DNA of 36,742 nucleotides from Methanobacteriaceae archaeon (GCA_027318585.1 DAHVOW010000015.1:1-36742); one strand, 5' to 3'; positions 9,649-18,013 are shown, numbered from the stretch's first letter. The notes: generated by a model from the letters alone, not told the origin. Numbers and translations: made by a program.

Positions 9649-10995
9649 TTAATCACCACCTAAGAAGTTACGGAGCATGGGGTGCATGTCCATTAACTGT
9701 TCCTGGGCTATTTCCTCATATAATTGGTACACGATACCCACAGTTAAGAGCACACCGGTACCTCCACCCAGGGCCGAGGTCAGGTCTGCTCCGAAGGCTA
9801 AGAATCCTACGAAGGCTCCTCCCAGCACGGTTATCACTGGTATGTACTTTTTGAGTATGCGCTCGAACTGGGTCCGGCTGCTCCGGAATCCGGGTATCTG
9901 CATACCCATACCATGTAACTGTTTAGCCACCTGTTTGGGGCCGATTCCGGATAGTTCCACCCATAACCAGGAGAAGAGTACACAGAGTATTATGAACACC
10001 ACTCCGTAGAACAACACCCTCAGGGGGTCGGTGAAGAGCACCCCCAGGCTGGTGGGGGTGGTGAGGTAATAGGCTAAACCACTGATGGCCTGGCCATTGG
10101 ATATCTCTCCCAGGATGGGGAAGCCCAGCTTCTGGAACAGGGCTGCGAATAATTGCACGTTTAGTAACAATGCACTGGCCAGAATAACCGGCATGTTACT
10201 GGCGTAGATGAACTTAAGTGGGTATTTACCCCGGGCTCCCTTGACTCCTCCATAGCTGAGGGGTATCTCCACCCGCATACTCTGGGCGTAGACCACCACC
10301 AGGAACACCACGATGACCGATAACACTGGTAACAGTAGGCTGAAGTCGGGTTGGCTGGTGGTCAGGGAGTAGAAGAACTGGGGTATGGCCCCGGAGGGTA
10401 CTCCGGGTTGTCCTGGTGCGGATAGGGGGTTGAGGGACCCTACTATTATCTGCTGAGCCACTCCCGCGGCGATGAAAAGCCCCACACCACTTCCAAATCC
10501 CCATTTAGAGACTACCTCGTCCAGGAAGATGATAAGTAATCCACCGATGAAGATCTGGAGTATCACCACCCAGGCCAGTTCCGGTGAGGATGGTGCCAGG
10601 GTGCCGGTGAATACCAGTACCGCGGCTTCAAACAAGGTGAACACTAGGGCCAGGGTTTTCTGCAGTCCCTGGAAGAAGGCCTTATCCTCGTGGGTGGACA
10701 GATCCAGCTTCAGTATTTTACCACCCACCAGTAGTTGCAGGATAATGGATGCCGATACTATGGGTCCAATACCCAGGGTGATGATGGAACCGAATTCACC
10801 GGCTAATACTGCACGTAACTGGGCAAACTGGTCTACTGCGTTGCCGCTTAGGCCGAATAGAGCTATTTGTCCCAGTATGAAGTAGAGGATTAGTATGATC
10901 CCTGTCCATTTAAGCTTCTCCTTGAAGGGCACCCGATAGGTGGGTGACCTCACCTGGGGCAGGATGGAGAAGAGGGGCTGGAAGATTTCCTTCAT
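9649..10995 (-). CDS. secY: Preprotein translocase subunit SecY (Sec61 alpha)
   Basis: Pore subunit of the membrane protein-export channel. About ten hydrophobic helices are visible across 448 residues. Family features include YRVPFKEKLKWTGIILILYF, a plug-helix region near SGNAVDQFAQLRAVLAGEFG, and the cytosolic loop AQSMRVEIPLSYGGVKGARG. The ATG at 10995 is chosen because an in-frame GTG six bases upstream is part of the GGAGTG ribosome site. Confidence 0.98.
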   Translation of the reverse strand: MKEIFQPLFSILPQVRSPTYRVPFKEKLKWTGIILILYFILGQIALFGLSGNAVDQFAQLRAVLAGEFGSIITLGIGPIVSASIILQLLVGGKILKLDLSTHEDKAFFQGLQKTLALVFTLFEAAVLVFTGTLAPSSPELAWVVILQIFIGGLLIIFLDEVVSKWGFGSGVGLFIAAGVAQQIIVGSLNPLSAPGQPGVPSGAIPQFFYSLTTSQPDFSLLLPVLSVIVVFLVVVYAQSMRVEIPLSYGGVKGARGKYPLKFIYASNMPVILASALLLNVQLFAALFQKLGFPILGEISNGQAISGLAYYLTTPTSLGVLFTDPLRVLFYGVVFIILCVLFSWLWVELSGIGPKQVAKQLHGMGMQIPGFRSSRTQFERILKKYIPVITVLGGAFVGFLAFGADLTSALGGGTGVLLTVGIVYQLYEEIAQEQLMDMHPMLRNFLGGD

Positions 10996-11029
10996 GTTCA
11001 CTCCGTCTTTATAAAATGGTATCTTTATT

Positions 11030-11467
11030 CTATAAGTTTACGGCTTCTCCACCGGCTTCTTCGATTTTGCGCAGGGCGCTTTCAGAGAACAGGGGAGATT
11101 TTATTAAGAGGGCTTGGGTTAATTTTCCACGGCCCAGTACCTTGTTGTAACCCAACTCGGTTACATCAATTACTATTTTATCCTTTTCTTCCGTGGCCTG
11201 TCCATTTTTCAATAGTTCCTGGGCTTTTTCATCCAGGTAGTCCAGGTTCACGGTCTGGAATTTGAACACTGTTTTCTGGGGTCTTTTGAACCCGTACTTA
11301 CCAAAGTGCTGGGGATCGTATTTCACCACCCAGGACCACATGTGCTTGTGCAGTCCAGAGTTTCCTCTTCCCCCGCGGTGACCGGCTCCCCTTCTCATCT
11401 TGGAGCAGCCCCCGCCGTTGGTTCGGGATCCTCGCATTTTATTTATTTTACGACTTTTTCTTATCAT
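11030..11467 (-). CDS. rpl15: 50S ribosomal protein uL15
   Basis: Large-subunit assembly protein. The 145 residues start MIRKSRKINKMRGSRTNGGG and include the Gly/Arg-rich GAGHRGGRGNSGLHKHMWSW, followed by the conserved GFKRPQ segment. An upstream in-frame GTG lies within AGGTG, so ATG 11467 is preferred. It lies between rpl30 and secY. Confidence 0.96.
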   Translation of the reverse strand: MIRKSRKINKMRGSRTNGGGCSKMRRGAGHRGGRGNSGLHKHMWSWVVKYDPQHFGKYGFKRPQKTVFKFQTVNLDYLDEKAQELLKNGQATEEKDKIVIDVTELGYNKVLGRGKLTQALLIKSPLFSESALRKIEEAGGEAVNL

Positions 11468-11505
11468 GAGCTTCACCTAGTTTTGGGATTGGTCAAAGAT
11501 GGAGT

Positions 11506-11961
11506 TTATACCATCCTTTTTATTAAGGTGTTTATTTCTTCTCCCCGGTATCCCAGAGTTCCACCCTCGTTAAAGGCCTTTTTAGAGTCCTTGTATCCCT
11601 TTCGGGGTGGGTGTAGTCGGAAGACGGGTTTTATGCCCACCTCTTCTAAGTGAATTTTTTCTTCCAGAAGGGCTTGGGCCAGTTTCTGGGCGGATTGATA
11701 CTCGGTTGTTTTCAGATAATCCGGGGTGACCTTCTCCCGGCCGGGTAGCATGGCCCTTTTTTCCAGGATTTGCTCCAGGGTCTCCGGGTCGATCTCTCCC
11801 CAGGTAATGTAATCCTTGGCTTTGCGGAGCATTCCCATGAAGCTGGGTGTTTCCGGCACCAGGACAGCGTGGTTGATACGGGTCAGGCGTAGCATGTCCA
11901 GGGTGTCACTGATGTCACCCTTGATTCCAGTCCGGCCCCTTACTCGTACTGCGACCAGCAT
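11506..11961 (-). CDS. rpl30: 50S ribosomal protein uL30
   Basis: Large-subunit protein in the long archaeal form, 151 residues against about 60 in bacteria. MLVAVRVRGRTGIKGDISDT and MLRLTRINHAVLVPETPSFM are diagnostic, with WGEIDPETLEQILEKRAML downstream. The ATG at 11961 comes one base after the rps5 TAA; an earlier in-frame ATG would overlap rps5. Confidence 0.95.
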   Translation of the reverse strand: MLVAVRVRGRTGIKGDISDTLDMLRLTRINHAVLVPETPSFMGMLRKAKDYITWGEIDPETLEQILEKRAMLPGREKVTPDYLKTTEYQSAQKLAQALLEEKIHLEEVGIKPVFRLHPPRKGYKDSKKAFNEGGTLGYRGEEINTLIKRMV

Positions 11962-11962
11962 A

Positions 11963-12736
11963 TTACACACATACTCCTAGGTTTTTAAGGTCCTTAGAGG
12001 TGGCTTTAACCATGCTCAACTCTTTTAAGGCTGTAAACACAGCATTGGCAAAGTTTATGGTGGTCTGGGTTTGTCCACTGGTCTGGCTCCATACATCGTC
12101 AATTCCAGCCAGGCGCAGAATGGTTTTACCCACATCTCCTATGGCCAGTCCCACTCCTCCGGGAGCGGGTATGAGGGTGACCCGGACACTGCCGGCTTTA
12201 CCTTCCACCTTGAAGGGTACGGTGTGTTCTCTTCCACAGACGCATCCCCAGTCACCACAGCCCCTTCGGACTTTGATGATGTTAAATTTAGCGTTATCCA
12301 CCGCTTTTCTAATAGCAGGGCCTACTTCTTTGGCTTTGCCCTGTCCTAATCCCACGTAGCCGTTCTTGTTTCCCACAGCCACGATTACCCGGAAGTTAAC
12401 CTTTCTCCCGGATTTGTGCATACGCTGCACTAGATTAACATCCATGACCTCTTCTTCCAGATCCGGCAGAAGTTGGTTTATGATTTCCAGTTCCATGATG
12501 GGTAGTCCGCGGTCGAAGATCTCATCAATGGATGTGATGCTGCCTTCCTTTACCATGCGGCCCAGGTTGGTTTTGGGTTCCCATTCTGGTTTCTCATAGG
12601 TATCTCTACGGTTACCGCGGCCGCCTCGGCCTCCACGGTTTCCACGGTTTTGTCCGCTTCCACCACGTTTTTGTCCGCTTCCACCACGGTTACCACTGCC
12701 TCCTCCACGGTTACCCCTGTTGCCTCCGTTTGTCAT
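11963..12736 (-). CDS. rps5: 30S ribosomal protein uS5 with Gly/Arg-rich N-terminal extension
   Basis: uS5 lines the mRNA entry channel and affects decoding accuracy. The normal protein begins near WEPKTNLGRMVKEG (about residue 52). The S5 RNA-binding domain is at NFRVIVAVGNKNGYVGLGQG and the C-domain at IPAPGGVGLAIGD. Residues 1-44 are an unusual low-complexity extension of GNRGG, SGQKRGG and SGQNRGN units, basic and probably disordered. The four-base ATGA overlap with the rpl18 stop fixes this start, so the extension should be translated. 257 residues, clearly longer than common archaeal uS5. Confidence 0.96.
   Translation of the reverse strand: MTNGGNRGNRGGGSGNRGGSGQKRGGSGQNRGNRGGRGGRGNRRDTYEKPEWEPKTNLGRMVKEGSITSIDEIFDRGLPIMELEIINQLLPDLEEEVMDVNLVQRMHKSGRKVNFRVIVAVGNKNGYVGLGQGKAKEVGPAIRKAVDNAKFNIIKVRRGCGDWGCVCGREHTVPFKVEGKAGSVRVTLIPAPGGVGLAIGDVGKTILRLAGIDDVWSQTSGQTQTTINFANAVFTALKELSMVKATSKDLKNLGVCV
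12605..12733 (-). repeat. Gly/Arg-rich low-complexity repeat encoding the uS5 N-terminus
   Basis: Short imperfect tandem units coding for GNRGG- and SGQ(K/N)RG-type peptides. On the plus strand TTTTGTCCGCTTCCACCACG recurs 18 bases apart in near-identical copies. The repeat suggests growth by slippage or unequal exchange. Confidence 0.75.
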
Positions 12737-13317
12737 AATTTTACCTCGGCTTCTATTTTTTGCTTGATAGATTCAAAGTGATCCGGTAACTCTTCCGGTG
12801 CTAAGCCCTTCTTCAGGTACAGGGAGAATTTCTCCTCCTTCTCCGCCTGGTCCAGGGACTGGGCATAGGCTGCCACGTGTTCTCCCCTGATCCTCTCCTC
12901 CGGAGGGAGGATGGACTCGTTGTGGGGGATGTTCATCCCGGCGTCCACTGCTCCCTTTAAGGCGGCGTATATTTTAGATCCGTTTATGGAAGTTTTAAGT
13001 CCTAAATCCAGGACGGCCTCTTCTATACCCTCCTTAAGGGCTTTTTTACCACACAGGTATCCGGTGAGGTAGGCGGCGGAGGTATTTTTTCCACTACCCA
13101 ACCAGCCCAGGCCCTTGATTTCCTGGGAGTGGGCGGACACCAGGGTCTGGTCCCCTTCTGGGGCTACCTTGATGATCTGGACCACGGTGTGTTGGCTGCT
13201 TGACCTGACTACCAGTCGGTACTGGTCTAGGCTAATAAGCTTTAACCGGGCCCCGTAATTAGTTTTTCCTTCTCTTCGTCTTCTGAACGCTACTTTATAT
13301 CTTGATCCGTGTGCCAC
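12733..13317 (-). CDS. rpl18: 50S ribosomal protein uL18
   Basis: 5S rRNA-binding large-subunit protein of 194 residues, the long archaeal/eukaryotic form. It starts with GTG (MAHGSRYKVAFRRRREGKTN) and includes YGARLKLISLDQYRLVVRSS, AHSQEIKGLGWLGSGKNTSA and AALKGAVDAGMNIPHNES. The stop overlaps the rps5 start by four bases. Confidence 0.97.
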   Translation of the reverse strand: MAHGSRYKVAFRRRREGKTNYGARLKLISLDQYRLVVRSSSQHTVVQIIKVAPEGDQTLVSAHSQEIKGLGWLGSGKNTSAAYLTGYLCGKKALKEGIEEAVLDLGLKTSINGSKIYAALKGAVDAGMNIPHNESILPPEERIRGEHVAAYAQSLDQAEKEEKFSLYLKKGLAPEELPDHFESIKQKIEAEVKL

Positions 13318-13329
13318 TTGTATTCCCCC

Positions 13330-13776
13330 TTATCTTAGTAGGTCGTGGTCCCGGGCGTAGGTTTTCATGTAGGACTTACTGCGGAATGCCCCACCCTTGG
13401 CCATTTTGTACAGCTTACGGTAGGTGGTCCGGTTTATCTCCCGGTTATCCCTCATGTCCTTCAGGTCAGTTCTCAGCGCCCTGATAGTGGTCATCCAGGC
13501 CTTCTTCTTGGGATTCCTAGCCCCTTTAGCACCCTTGATGCTTCCTCGGCCTTTTCTTCTTCCTTTACTTTTCTGTTCTGCTATTTTCTTTGAACGGTAA
13601 CTGCTGATCCCCTTTTTGGGTCTGGCTTTTATGGTGCCGTCGGCTATGAGTTTCTTAACTCCTTCACGGGTAATGGCCTGGGACACCTCTTCCAGGTTGT
13701 CCGGGTCGATCCATACCCGGTTAACTCCTACTTTTAGGATCTCTGCAGCTAGCCTCTTTTGAGTAGTAAGATTCAT
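13330..13776 (-). CDS. rpl19e: 50S ribosomal protein eL19
   Basis: Archaea/eukaryote-specific, strongly basic long-helix protein of 148 residues that bridges to the small subunit. MNLTTQKRLAAEILKVGVNR, VWIDPDNLEEVSQAITREGV and the Arg/Lys-rich RKGRGSIKGAKGARNPKKKA identify it. GGGGAGG precedes the ATG. It is preceded by the largest gap within this half of the superoperon. Confidence 0.97.
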   Translation of the reverse strand: MNLTTQKRLAAEILKVGVNRVWIDPDNLEEVSQAITREGVKKLIADGTIKARPKKGISSYRSKKIAEQKSKGRRKGRGSIKGAKGARNPKKKAWMTTIRALRTDLKDMRDNREINRTTYRKLYKMAKGGAFRSKSYMKTYARDHDLLR

Positions 13777-13793
13777 AAAGAAACCTCCCCTTC

Positions 13794-13870
13794 AACCTCT
13801 AATTAGAGGTTTTAGTTAAAATTTCTAATCCACCCCTAAACTTTTAGGGGGGATGGGATGCTTAAATATC
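13794..13870 (-). promoter_or_regulatory. rpl19e leader: 18-bp palindrome, hairpin and possible TATA box
   Basis: The 194-base gap between rpl32e and rpl19e holds a perfect 18-bp palindrome (13794-13811, AACCTCTAATTAGAGGTT), a perfect 8-bp stem CCCCTAAA-CT-TTTAGGGG (13833-13850), and on the minus strand GATATTTAAG (13861-13870), which could be a TATA box. A start about 25 bases below that box would fall within the hairpin. The rest of the gap is A/T-rich. This may be an internal promoter with a structured leader. Confidence 0.45.
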
Positions 13871-13970
13871 ATTGTCCCTTGCATCCACTTCTTTTTATTT
13901 TCTTATTTTTCACTTATTTTTAGCCCTTTTTTGTAAATAGAACCTTCCGGTATCTTTTTACAAAATAGTT

Positions 13971-14297
13971 CTAGTTCAGGATTTTCACTCCCAGCTCCTT
14001 GGCCTTGGTGAGTATTTGTTCCCTTTTCCGGTCTCCGACTCTAGAACTGATGCGAGCAGCCTCTTTCTCAGGGTCCAGTCCTTCCAGTTCCTTGATATTG
14101 GACACCAGGACATCCTGGTATCCGGAAGGGTGAAGTCCTCGGACCTCTTTGGGGGTTCGGTATCCTACCGTGGGCATGGCCGGTTTTCGGCCTTCGTACC
14201 GGCGGGTTTTGCTGGTTTTTCCCCGGGCTTTTCTCCATTTGGTTCCCAGTTTCTTGTAACGGAACCATTCCTGTCTCCTGAATTTTGGTTTGTTCAT
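13971..14297 (-). CDS. rpl32e: 50S ribosomal protein eL32
   Basis: Archaea/eukaryote-specific large-subunit protein. KPKFRRQEWFRYKKLGTKWR, MPTVGYRTPKEVRGLHPSGY and VLVSNIKELEGLDPEKEAA are the family core. At 108 residues it starts directly at this core, without the roughly 20-residue basic lead I recall from some other archaeal eL32 proteins. The start is fixed by GGAGTGATC, which overlaps the rpl6 stop seven bases before the ATG. Confidence 0.95.
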   Translation of the reverse strand: MNKPKFRRQEWFRYKKLGTKWRKARGKTSKTRRYEGRKPAMPTVGYRTPKEVRGLHPSGYQDVLVSNIKELEGLDPEKEAARISSRVGDRKREQILTKAKELGVKILN

Positions 14298-14303
14298 TAA
14301 GGA

Positions 14304-14837
14304 TCACTCCTTAGCCACCAGGTAGATTCCATCCTGGAATACCCGGGGGTCTCTTCCCTTGATTTTCGTGGCCTGTTCAATGTTGGCCATGGTCTGTCCC
14401 ACGTCTTCTTTGTTTACCCCGGAGACCGTTACCTCATCGCCCTGTATTTTTACCTGGGCACTTCCCACGATTTTGGCGGTACGGGGGTAGCGTTCCCCCA
14501 GGAAGTTTTCAATAACTACCTTGTCACCTGATTGTTTGACAGTCATGGGAAAGTGAGCGTAAACTATTTTCATCCGGTAAGTAAAGCCCTGGGTCAGGCC
14601 TTCGATCATATTTGTAATGTGGGCTTTGATGGTTCCCAGCATGGCTTTATCTTTCTTCTTGGGGAAACGGACTTCCAGCACCACTAAATCATCTTCTTGA
14701 TTGATTTTTACATTGTGGTGTTTGAACTTCCGCCTTAACTCCCCCTGGGATCCTTTCACCGTCACCATGTCATCCACGGTGACTTCTATGCCCTCAGGGA
14801 CGGGTATTTCCTCCCTCATAACCACTGCTAAAGCCAT
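14304..14837 (-). CDS. rpl6: 50S ribosomal protein uL6
   Basis: Large-subunit protein near the factor-binding site, made of two similar domains. The 177 residues include MREEIPVPEGIEVTVDD, KGSQGELRRKF and MIEGLTQGFTYRMKIVYAHF. The ATG at 14837 is preferred over an in-frame GTG three codons upstream that is part of AGGTGAT. Nine bases after rps8. Confidence 0.96.
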   Translation of the reverse strand: MALAVVMREEIPVPEGIEVTVDDMVTVKGSQGELRRKFKHHNVKINQEDDLVVLEVRFPKKKDKAMLGTIKAHITNMIEGLTQGFTYRMKIVYAHFPMTVKQSGDKVVIENFLGERYPRTAKIVGSAQVKIQGDEVTVSGVNKEDVGQTMANIEQATKIKGRDPRVFQDGIYLVAKE

Positions 14838-14846
14838 TATTATCAC

Positions 14847-15239
14847 CTAATAGACATATACCAGTAACCTGCCGCCGATACCATTCTCTTTAGCCTCATG
14901 GTGGGTCATAATACCCTGAGAGGTGGTCATGATCATGATACCGAAGTTCTTGGATGGCAGGTACCTTTTTTCGAATTTCTCGAATTCATCTTTTTTAACG
15001 GCATGTCGGGGTTTTATTACCCCACATTTGTTTATATTTCCTTCTAGTTCAACCATGAACTGTCCGGCCTTGCCGTCGTCCACGTATTCAAATTCACCGA
15101 TGTATCCTTCCTTTTGCATGGTCCTTAGAACATGGCCAATCATTTTAGAGGCAGGTCGGATGGTACACCGATTGTTTCCCTGCATTTCATTGTTACGCAT
15201 GTTGGTAAGGGCGTTTGCTAGAGGATCCATAAGAGTCAT
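14847..15239 (-). CDS. rps8: 30S ribosomal protein uS8
   Basis: Central-domain 16S rRNA-binding protein of 130 residues. MTLMDPLANALTNMRNNEMQ at the N-terminus and GIMIMTTSQGIMTHHEAKEN with GGRLLVYVY at the C-terminus are diagnostic. In bacteria uS8 is a feedback regulator of this operon; whether it regulates here is not visible. Confidence 0.98.
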   Translation of the reverse strand: MTLMDPLANALTNMRNNEMQGNNRCTIRPASKMIGHVLRTMQKEGYIGEFEYVDDGKAGQFMVELEGNINKCGVIKPRHAVKKDEFEKFEKRYLPSKNFGIMIMTTSQGIMTHHEAKENGIGGRLLVYVY

Positions 15240-15248
15240 AGGTACACC

Positions 15249-15392
15249 TCAATTGTACTTCTTAAATCCTATTTTAGGTGCGAGTTCCCGGAAGCACTGG
15301 CGGCAGAGCATTAGTCCGTATCTGCGTACCAGGGCAGAGTGATCCCCACATCTTCTACATTTTCTGGATGCCTTTCCGTATTTCCTGGGCAT
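15249..15392 (-). CDS. rps14: 30S ribosomal protein uS14 (zinc-binding form)
   Basis: A 47-residue head protein, easily missed because it is short. MPRKYGKASRKCRRCGDHSA continues to RYGLMLCRQCFRELAPKIGF. C12, C15, C30 and C33 form the zinc site of the archaeal form. It lies between rpl5 (nine bases upstream) and rps8. Confidence 0.97.
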   Translation of the reverse strand: MPRKYGKASRKCRRCGDHSALVRRYGLMLCRQCFRELAPKIGFKKYN

Positions 15393-15401
15393 GTTTTCAC
15401 C

Positions 15402-15908
15402 TTATTTAATCTTCACCTGGAATTTATCCCGCATGTAATCCTGGGTCTCCTCAGGGGTGACCTGGTGTTTAGGGGAGACTTGTTTCCGTTGAATTTTCCG
15501 TCTTTTAATCCGGTAACCTGGTTTTTCAAAGGTTACAGAAACGTTCATTCCGAATATTCCAATATCCGGGTCGTAACGCATGCCAGGGATATCAATGTGT
15601 TCCTGGATTCCGAAGGAAACATTTCCATTTCGGTCAAACTGGTTGGCGCGGAGTTTGTTACCCACACCATCCAGCACCATCTTCACGGCATCATGGGCCT
15701 TCTCGTTACGGAGAGTTACCTTACAGGCCACGGGTTGTCCCTTCCTGATCCCGAACTCGGGGTTGGTGATCTTGGAGAAGGTCCTCACTGGTTTCTGTTT
15801 GGTGATGGACTCCAGGAGCTTCTCGGCCCGGGCCAGTTGTTCACCAGCCTCACCAACACCGATGTTGATGGTGGCCTTGGCTATTCTCACTTCTTCCATG
15901 GGGTTCAT
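15402..15908 (-). CDS. rpl5: 50S ribosomal protein uL5
   Basis: 5S rRNA-binding central-protuberance protein of 168 residues. Signatures are VRIAKATINIGVGEAGEQLA, LLESITKQKPVRTFSKITNP and FGIQEHIDIPGMRYDPDIGI. The ATG follows the rps4e TAG directly (TAGATG), so the two genes are probably coupled. Confidence 0.97.
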   Translation of the reverse strand: MNPMEEVRIAKATINIGVGEAGEQLARAEKLLESITKQKPVRTFSKITNPEFGIRKGQPVACKVTLRNEKAHDAVKMVLDGVGNKLRANQFDRNGNVSFGIQEHIDIPGMRYDPDIGIFGMNVSVTFEKPGYRIKRRKIQRKQVSPKHQVTPEETQDYMRDKFQVKIK

Positions 15909-16637
15909 CTACTTACCCCCGGGTAGGGTGATGATGGGTTTGTCCGTACCCAATACAAAGACGTAGTCCTGCAGGGTTTGGAAGCTTTTCCCACCTTCAG
16001 TTTCCATTAAGACCGTGTTGGGCATGGATGATTTGGTGATGTTGATTTCTTTAATGGTTCCCATCTCTCCAATGTGTTTTCCACCGGTGATGAGTCCCAG
16101 GGCACCGTTTTCCAGTTTCAGGTGATCGTTTATTTCCTGTTGAGGAACTTGCAGCACCACCACGTCGCCGGCTTTGTATTCACCCTCGGCCAGACAGTTA
16201 CGTCCGTCGTGGAGGTTCAGTTGTTGTTTTCCTCCCCGGATGGTGGTCTTGTCCTGCACCCGGCACAGTTTGAACTCCTGGTTCGTTTCACTGATGGGGT
16301 GTAATATCAATCTTCCCTTCTCATCAGGGAGGACTCGGAACGTGTATCCCTTTTTGGGTATCTGGATTACATCCATGAACCCTACTGGGAATTTGTAGTC
16401 CTTACGCACTGTACCGTCCACCATTATATCTCCCTGGTTGATGATCATCTTGGCTTCCCGGGCGGTGTCGGCCAGGTCCAGGATGTCCCGAACCACCAGT
16501 AAAAGTGGTAGTGAATCTTCAATGGCATGAGGTCCTGGGCTTGGTTTCACCGTCCAGGTGTCCTCTTTGGGGTGTATTGGCCAGTGAACTGGTGCTTTAT
16601 ATCGTTTCAAGTGTTTTCTTGATCCCATTTTGGCCAT
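15909..16637 (-). CDS. rps4e: 30S ribosomal protein eS4
   Basis: Archaea/eukaryote-specific protein of 242 residues. MGSRKHLKRYKAPVHWPIHP is the diagnostic N-terminus. An S4-type RNA-binding segment (DTAREAKMIINQGDIMVDGT) and a C-terminal KOW motif (GKHIGEMGTIKEI) follow. It lies two bases after rpl24. Confidence 0.98.
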   Translation of the reverse strand: MAKMGSRKHLKRYKAPVHWPIHPKEDTWTVKPSPGPHAIEDSLPLLLVVRDILDLADTAREAKMIINQGDIMVDGTVRKDYKFPVGFMDVIQIPKKGYTFRVLPDEKGRLILHPISETNQEFKLCRVQDKTTIRGGKQQLNLHDGRNCLAEGEYKAGDVVVLQVPQQEINDHLKLENGALGLITGGKHIGEMGTIKEINITKSSMPNTVLMETEGGKSFQTLQDYVFVLGTDKPIITLPGGK

Positions 16638-16639
16638 GT

Positions 16640-16993
16640 TTATCCCTTCCTCTCAATTATATTGTTCCGTTTTTCATCATCCAGATTTAGCTCCAGCATC
16701 ATGACGTTGGAGGGATGCACCGGGTGGTACACCTGATTTCCATCTGGTTTCTGTACGGATGCTCCATCAATATGGATCAGGTAATTCTTAAGGTCCACCT
16801 TTTCCACCTTTCCCTCGTGGTCCTTGAAGTCTCCTCTTAAGACCTTCACGGTATCTCCCTTACGTACTGGGAGTGCGCGTCGGTCATGTTCTTCCCGGAG
16901 TTCCGGACTGAGGGTGACGCTCACGGATTTATGGCGCTGATGGAGTGGTGCCCCGTAGAATGATTTTCTCTGTTTTCTTGGCTGTTTAGACAT
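16640..16993 (-). CDS. rpl24: 50S ribosomal protein uL24
   Basis: Large-subunit assembly initiator near the exit tunnel. MSKQPRKQRKSFYGAPLHQR is the archaeal N-terminus and PVRKGDTVKVLRGDFKDHEG the KOW motif. ATG 16993 (117 residues) follows AGGTGAG; longer in-frame options would overlap rpl14 and lack homology. Confidence 0.96.
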   Translation of the reverse strand: MSKQPRKQRKSFYGAPLHQRHKSVSVTLSPELREEHDRRALPVRKGDTVKVLRGDFKDHEGKVEKVDLKNYLIHIDGASVQKPDGNQVYHPVHPSNVMMLELNLDDEKRNNIIERKG

Positions 16994-17004
16994 TAATCTC
17001 ACCC

Positions 17005-17403
17005 TTAGACGATTATGCTGGCGGCACTTCCCACCGATGGCCATCGGTCAGCGGCTTCCTTAGCCACCGGTCCCCGGATCTCGGATCCCTTTAACACTCC
17101 TTCCGGACTGATAATGACCGCAGCGTTGTCCTCGAATTTAACCCGCAGGCCATCAGCCCGGCGGTATTCCTTTTTCTGTCTTACAATAACTGCAGTGGTA
17201 ACTTCCCGGCGCATGTCTACAGTTCCTTTCTTCACCGAGATCACCACCATATCTCCCACTCCAGCACTGCCCAGCCTTCGACGGACGCCCTTGTAGCCCT
17301 TAACCGCTACAATTTCTACTTCCCGGGCTCCGGTGTTATCCACACAGCTGAGTCGGGCACCGATAGGGAGTGATTTAGTAACTTTAGATGTACTGGCCTT
17401 CAT
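17005..17403 (-). CDS. rpl14: 50S ribosomal protein uL14
   Basis: 132-residue protein at the subunit interface, forming part of an intersubunit bridge. SLPIGARLSCVDNTGAREVE, GVGDMVVISVKKGTVDMRRE and ADGLRVKFEDNAAVIISPEG are the family core. Its ATG overlaps the rps17 TAA by one base. Confidence 0.98.
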   Translation of the reverse strand: MKASTSKVTKSLPIGARLSCVDNTGAREVEIVAVKGYKGVRRRLGSAGVGDMVVISVKKGTVDMRREVTTAVIVRQKKEYRRADGLRVKFEDNAAVIISPEGVLKGSEIRGPVAKEAADRWPSVGSAASIIV

Positions 17404-17723
17404 TATTTCTCCTCTTTAACCTCCACCACCACGAAGTGCTTGGTCTTACTCAAAGGACGGCACTCCGCGATTTTCACTGCATCTCCGACTTTTACCTGGA
17501 TGCAGTCCGGTTTGTGAACGTTGATCTTAGACTTTCTTTTCTCATATCTTTCGTATTTTCGTATGAACTTGTAGAAACTTCGCTCTACGGTGATGCTTTT
17601 TTCTGCCTTGTCACTGGCAACCAGTCCTTCCAGTATTTGTCCCCTTATCTTAAGGTTACCATGGAAGGGGCAGTTGGGATCATCACATTTTTCTTTTGGT
17701 TCGGTTACTTCAATTCCAACCAT
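17403..17723 (-). CDS. rps17: 30S ribosomal protein uS17
   Basis: 16S rRNA-binding OB-fold protein of 106 residues. The archaeal N-terminal stretch MVGIEVTEPKEKCDDPNCPF is followed by LVASDKAEKSITVERSFYKF and DAVKIAECRPLSKTKHFVV. ATG 17723 is preferred over the in-frame GTG three codons earlier within the ribosome site. Confidence 0.96.
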   Translation of the reverse strand: MVGIEVTEPKEKCDDPNCPFHGNLKIRGQILEGLVASDKAEKSITVERSFYKFIRKYERYEKRKSKINVHKPDCIQVKVGDAVKIAECRPLSKTKHFVVVEVKEEK

Positions 17724-17728
17724 TAATA

Positions 17729-18013
17729 TCACCCATGCTTTTTGAATCTCTTTTTAATCCTATCTTCCGGGCGTGAAACTATTATTCGGCCCTCTATTTC
17801 GACTATACCACCGTCAGGTAGCTTAAAATGGAAGGTTGATGTATTTTTTGGGATCATCTTTTCCCGACCCTTCCCATCTTCCAGGGTGAGGGTGTTTCTG
17901 GTCTCGTTTACAACCTTTCCTTCCAGTCCGGTGAATCCCTGGTGTGTGCTCCGGGTAATTTGCACCCAAAGTCCCACCAGTTCATGTCTCATGATGTTTT
18001 GTGGAGTGATCAT
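17729..18013 (-). CDS. rnp1: Ribonuclease P protein component 1 (Rpp29/Pop4)
   Basis: Protein subunit of archaeal RNase P, which trims tRNA 5' leaders. The 94 residues start MITPQNIMRHELVGLWVQIT and include GLEGKVVNETRNTLTLED and a basic C-terminal helix RPEDRIKKRFKKHG. ATG 18013 is preferred over a TTG three codons upstream. It lies between aIF1 and rps17 in the usual archaeal order. Its product should process the two tRNAs embedded in this same superoperon. Confidence 0.95.
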   Translation of the reverse strand: MITPQNIMRHELVGLWVQITRSTHQGFTGLEGKVVNETRNTLTLEDGKGREKMIPKNTSTFHFKLPDGGIVEIEGRIIVSRPEDRIKKRFKKHG

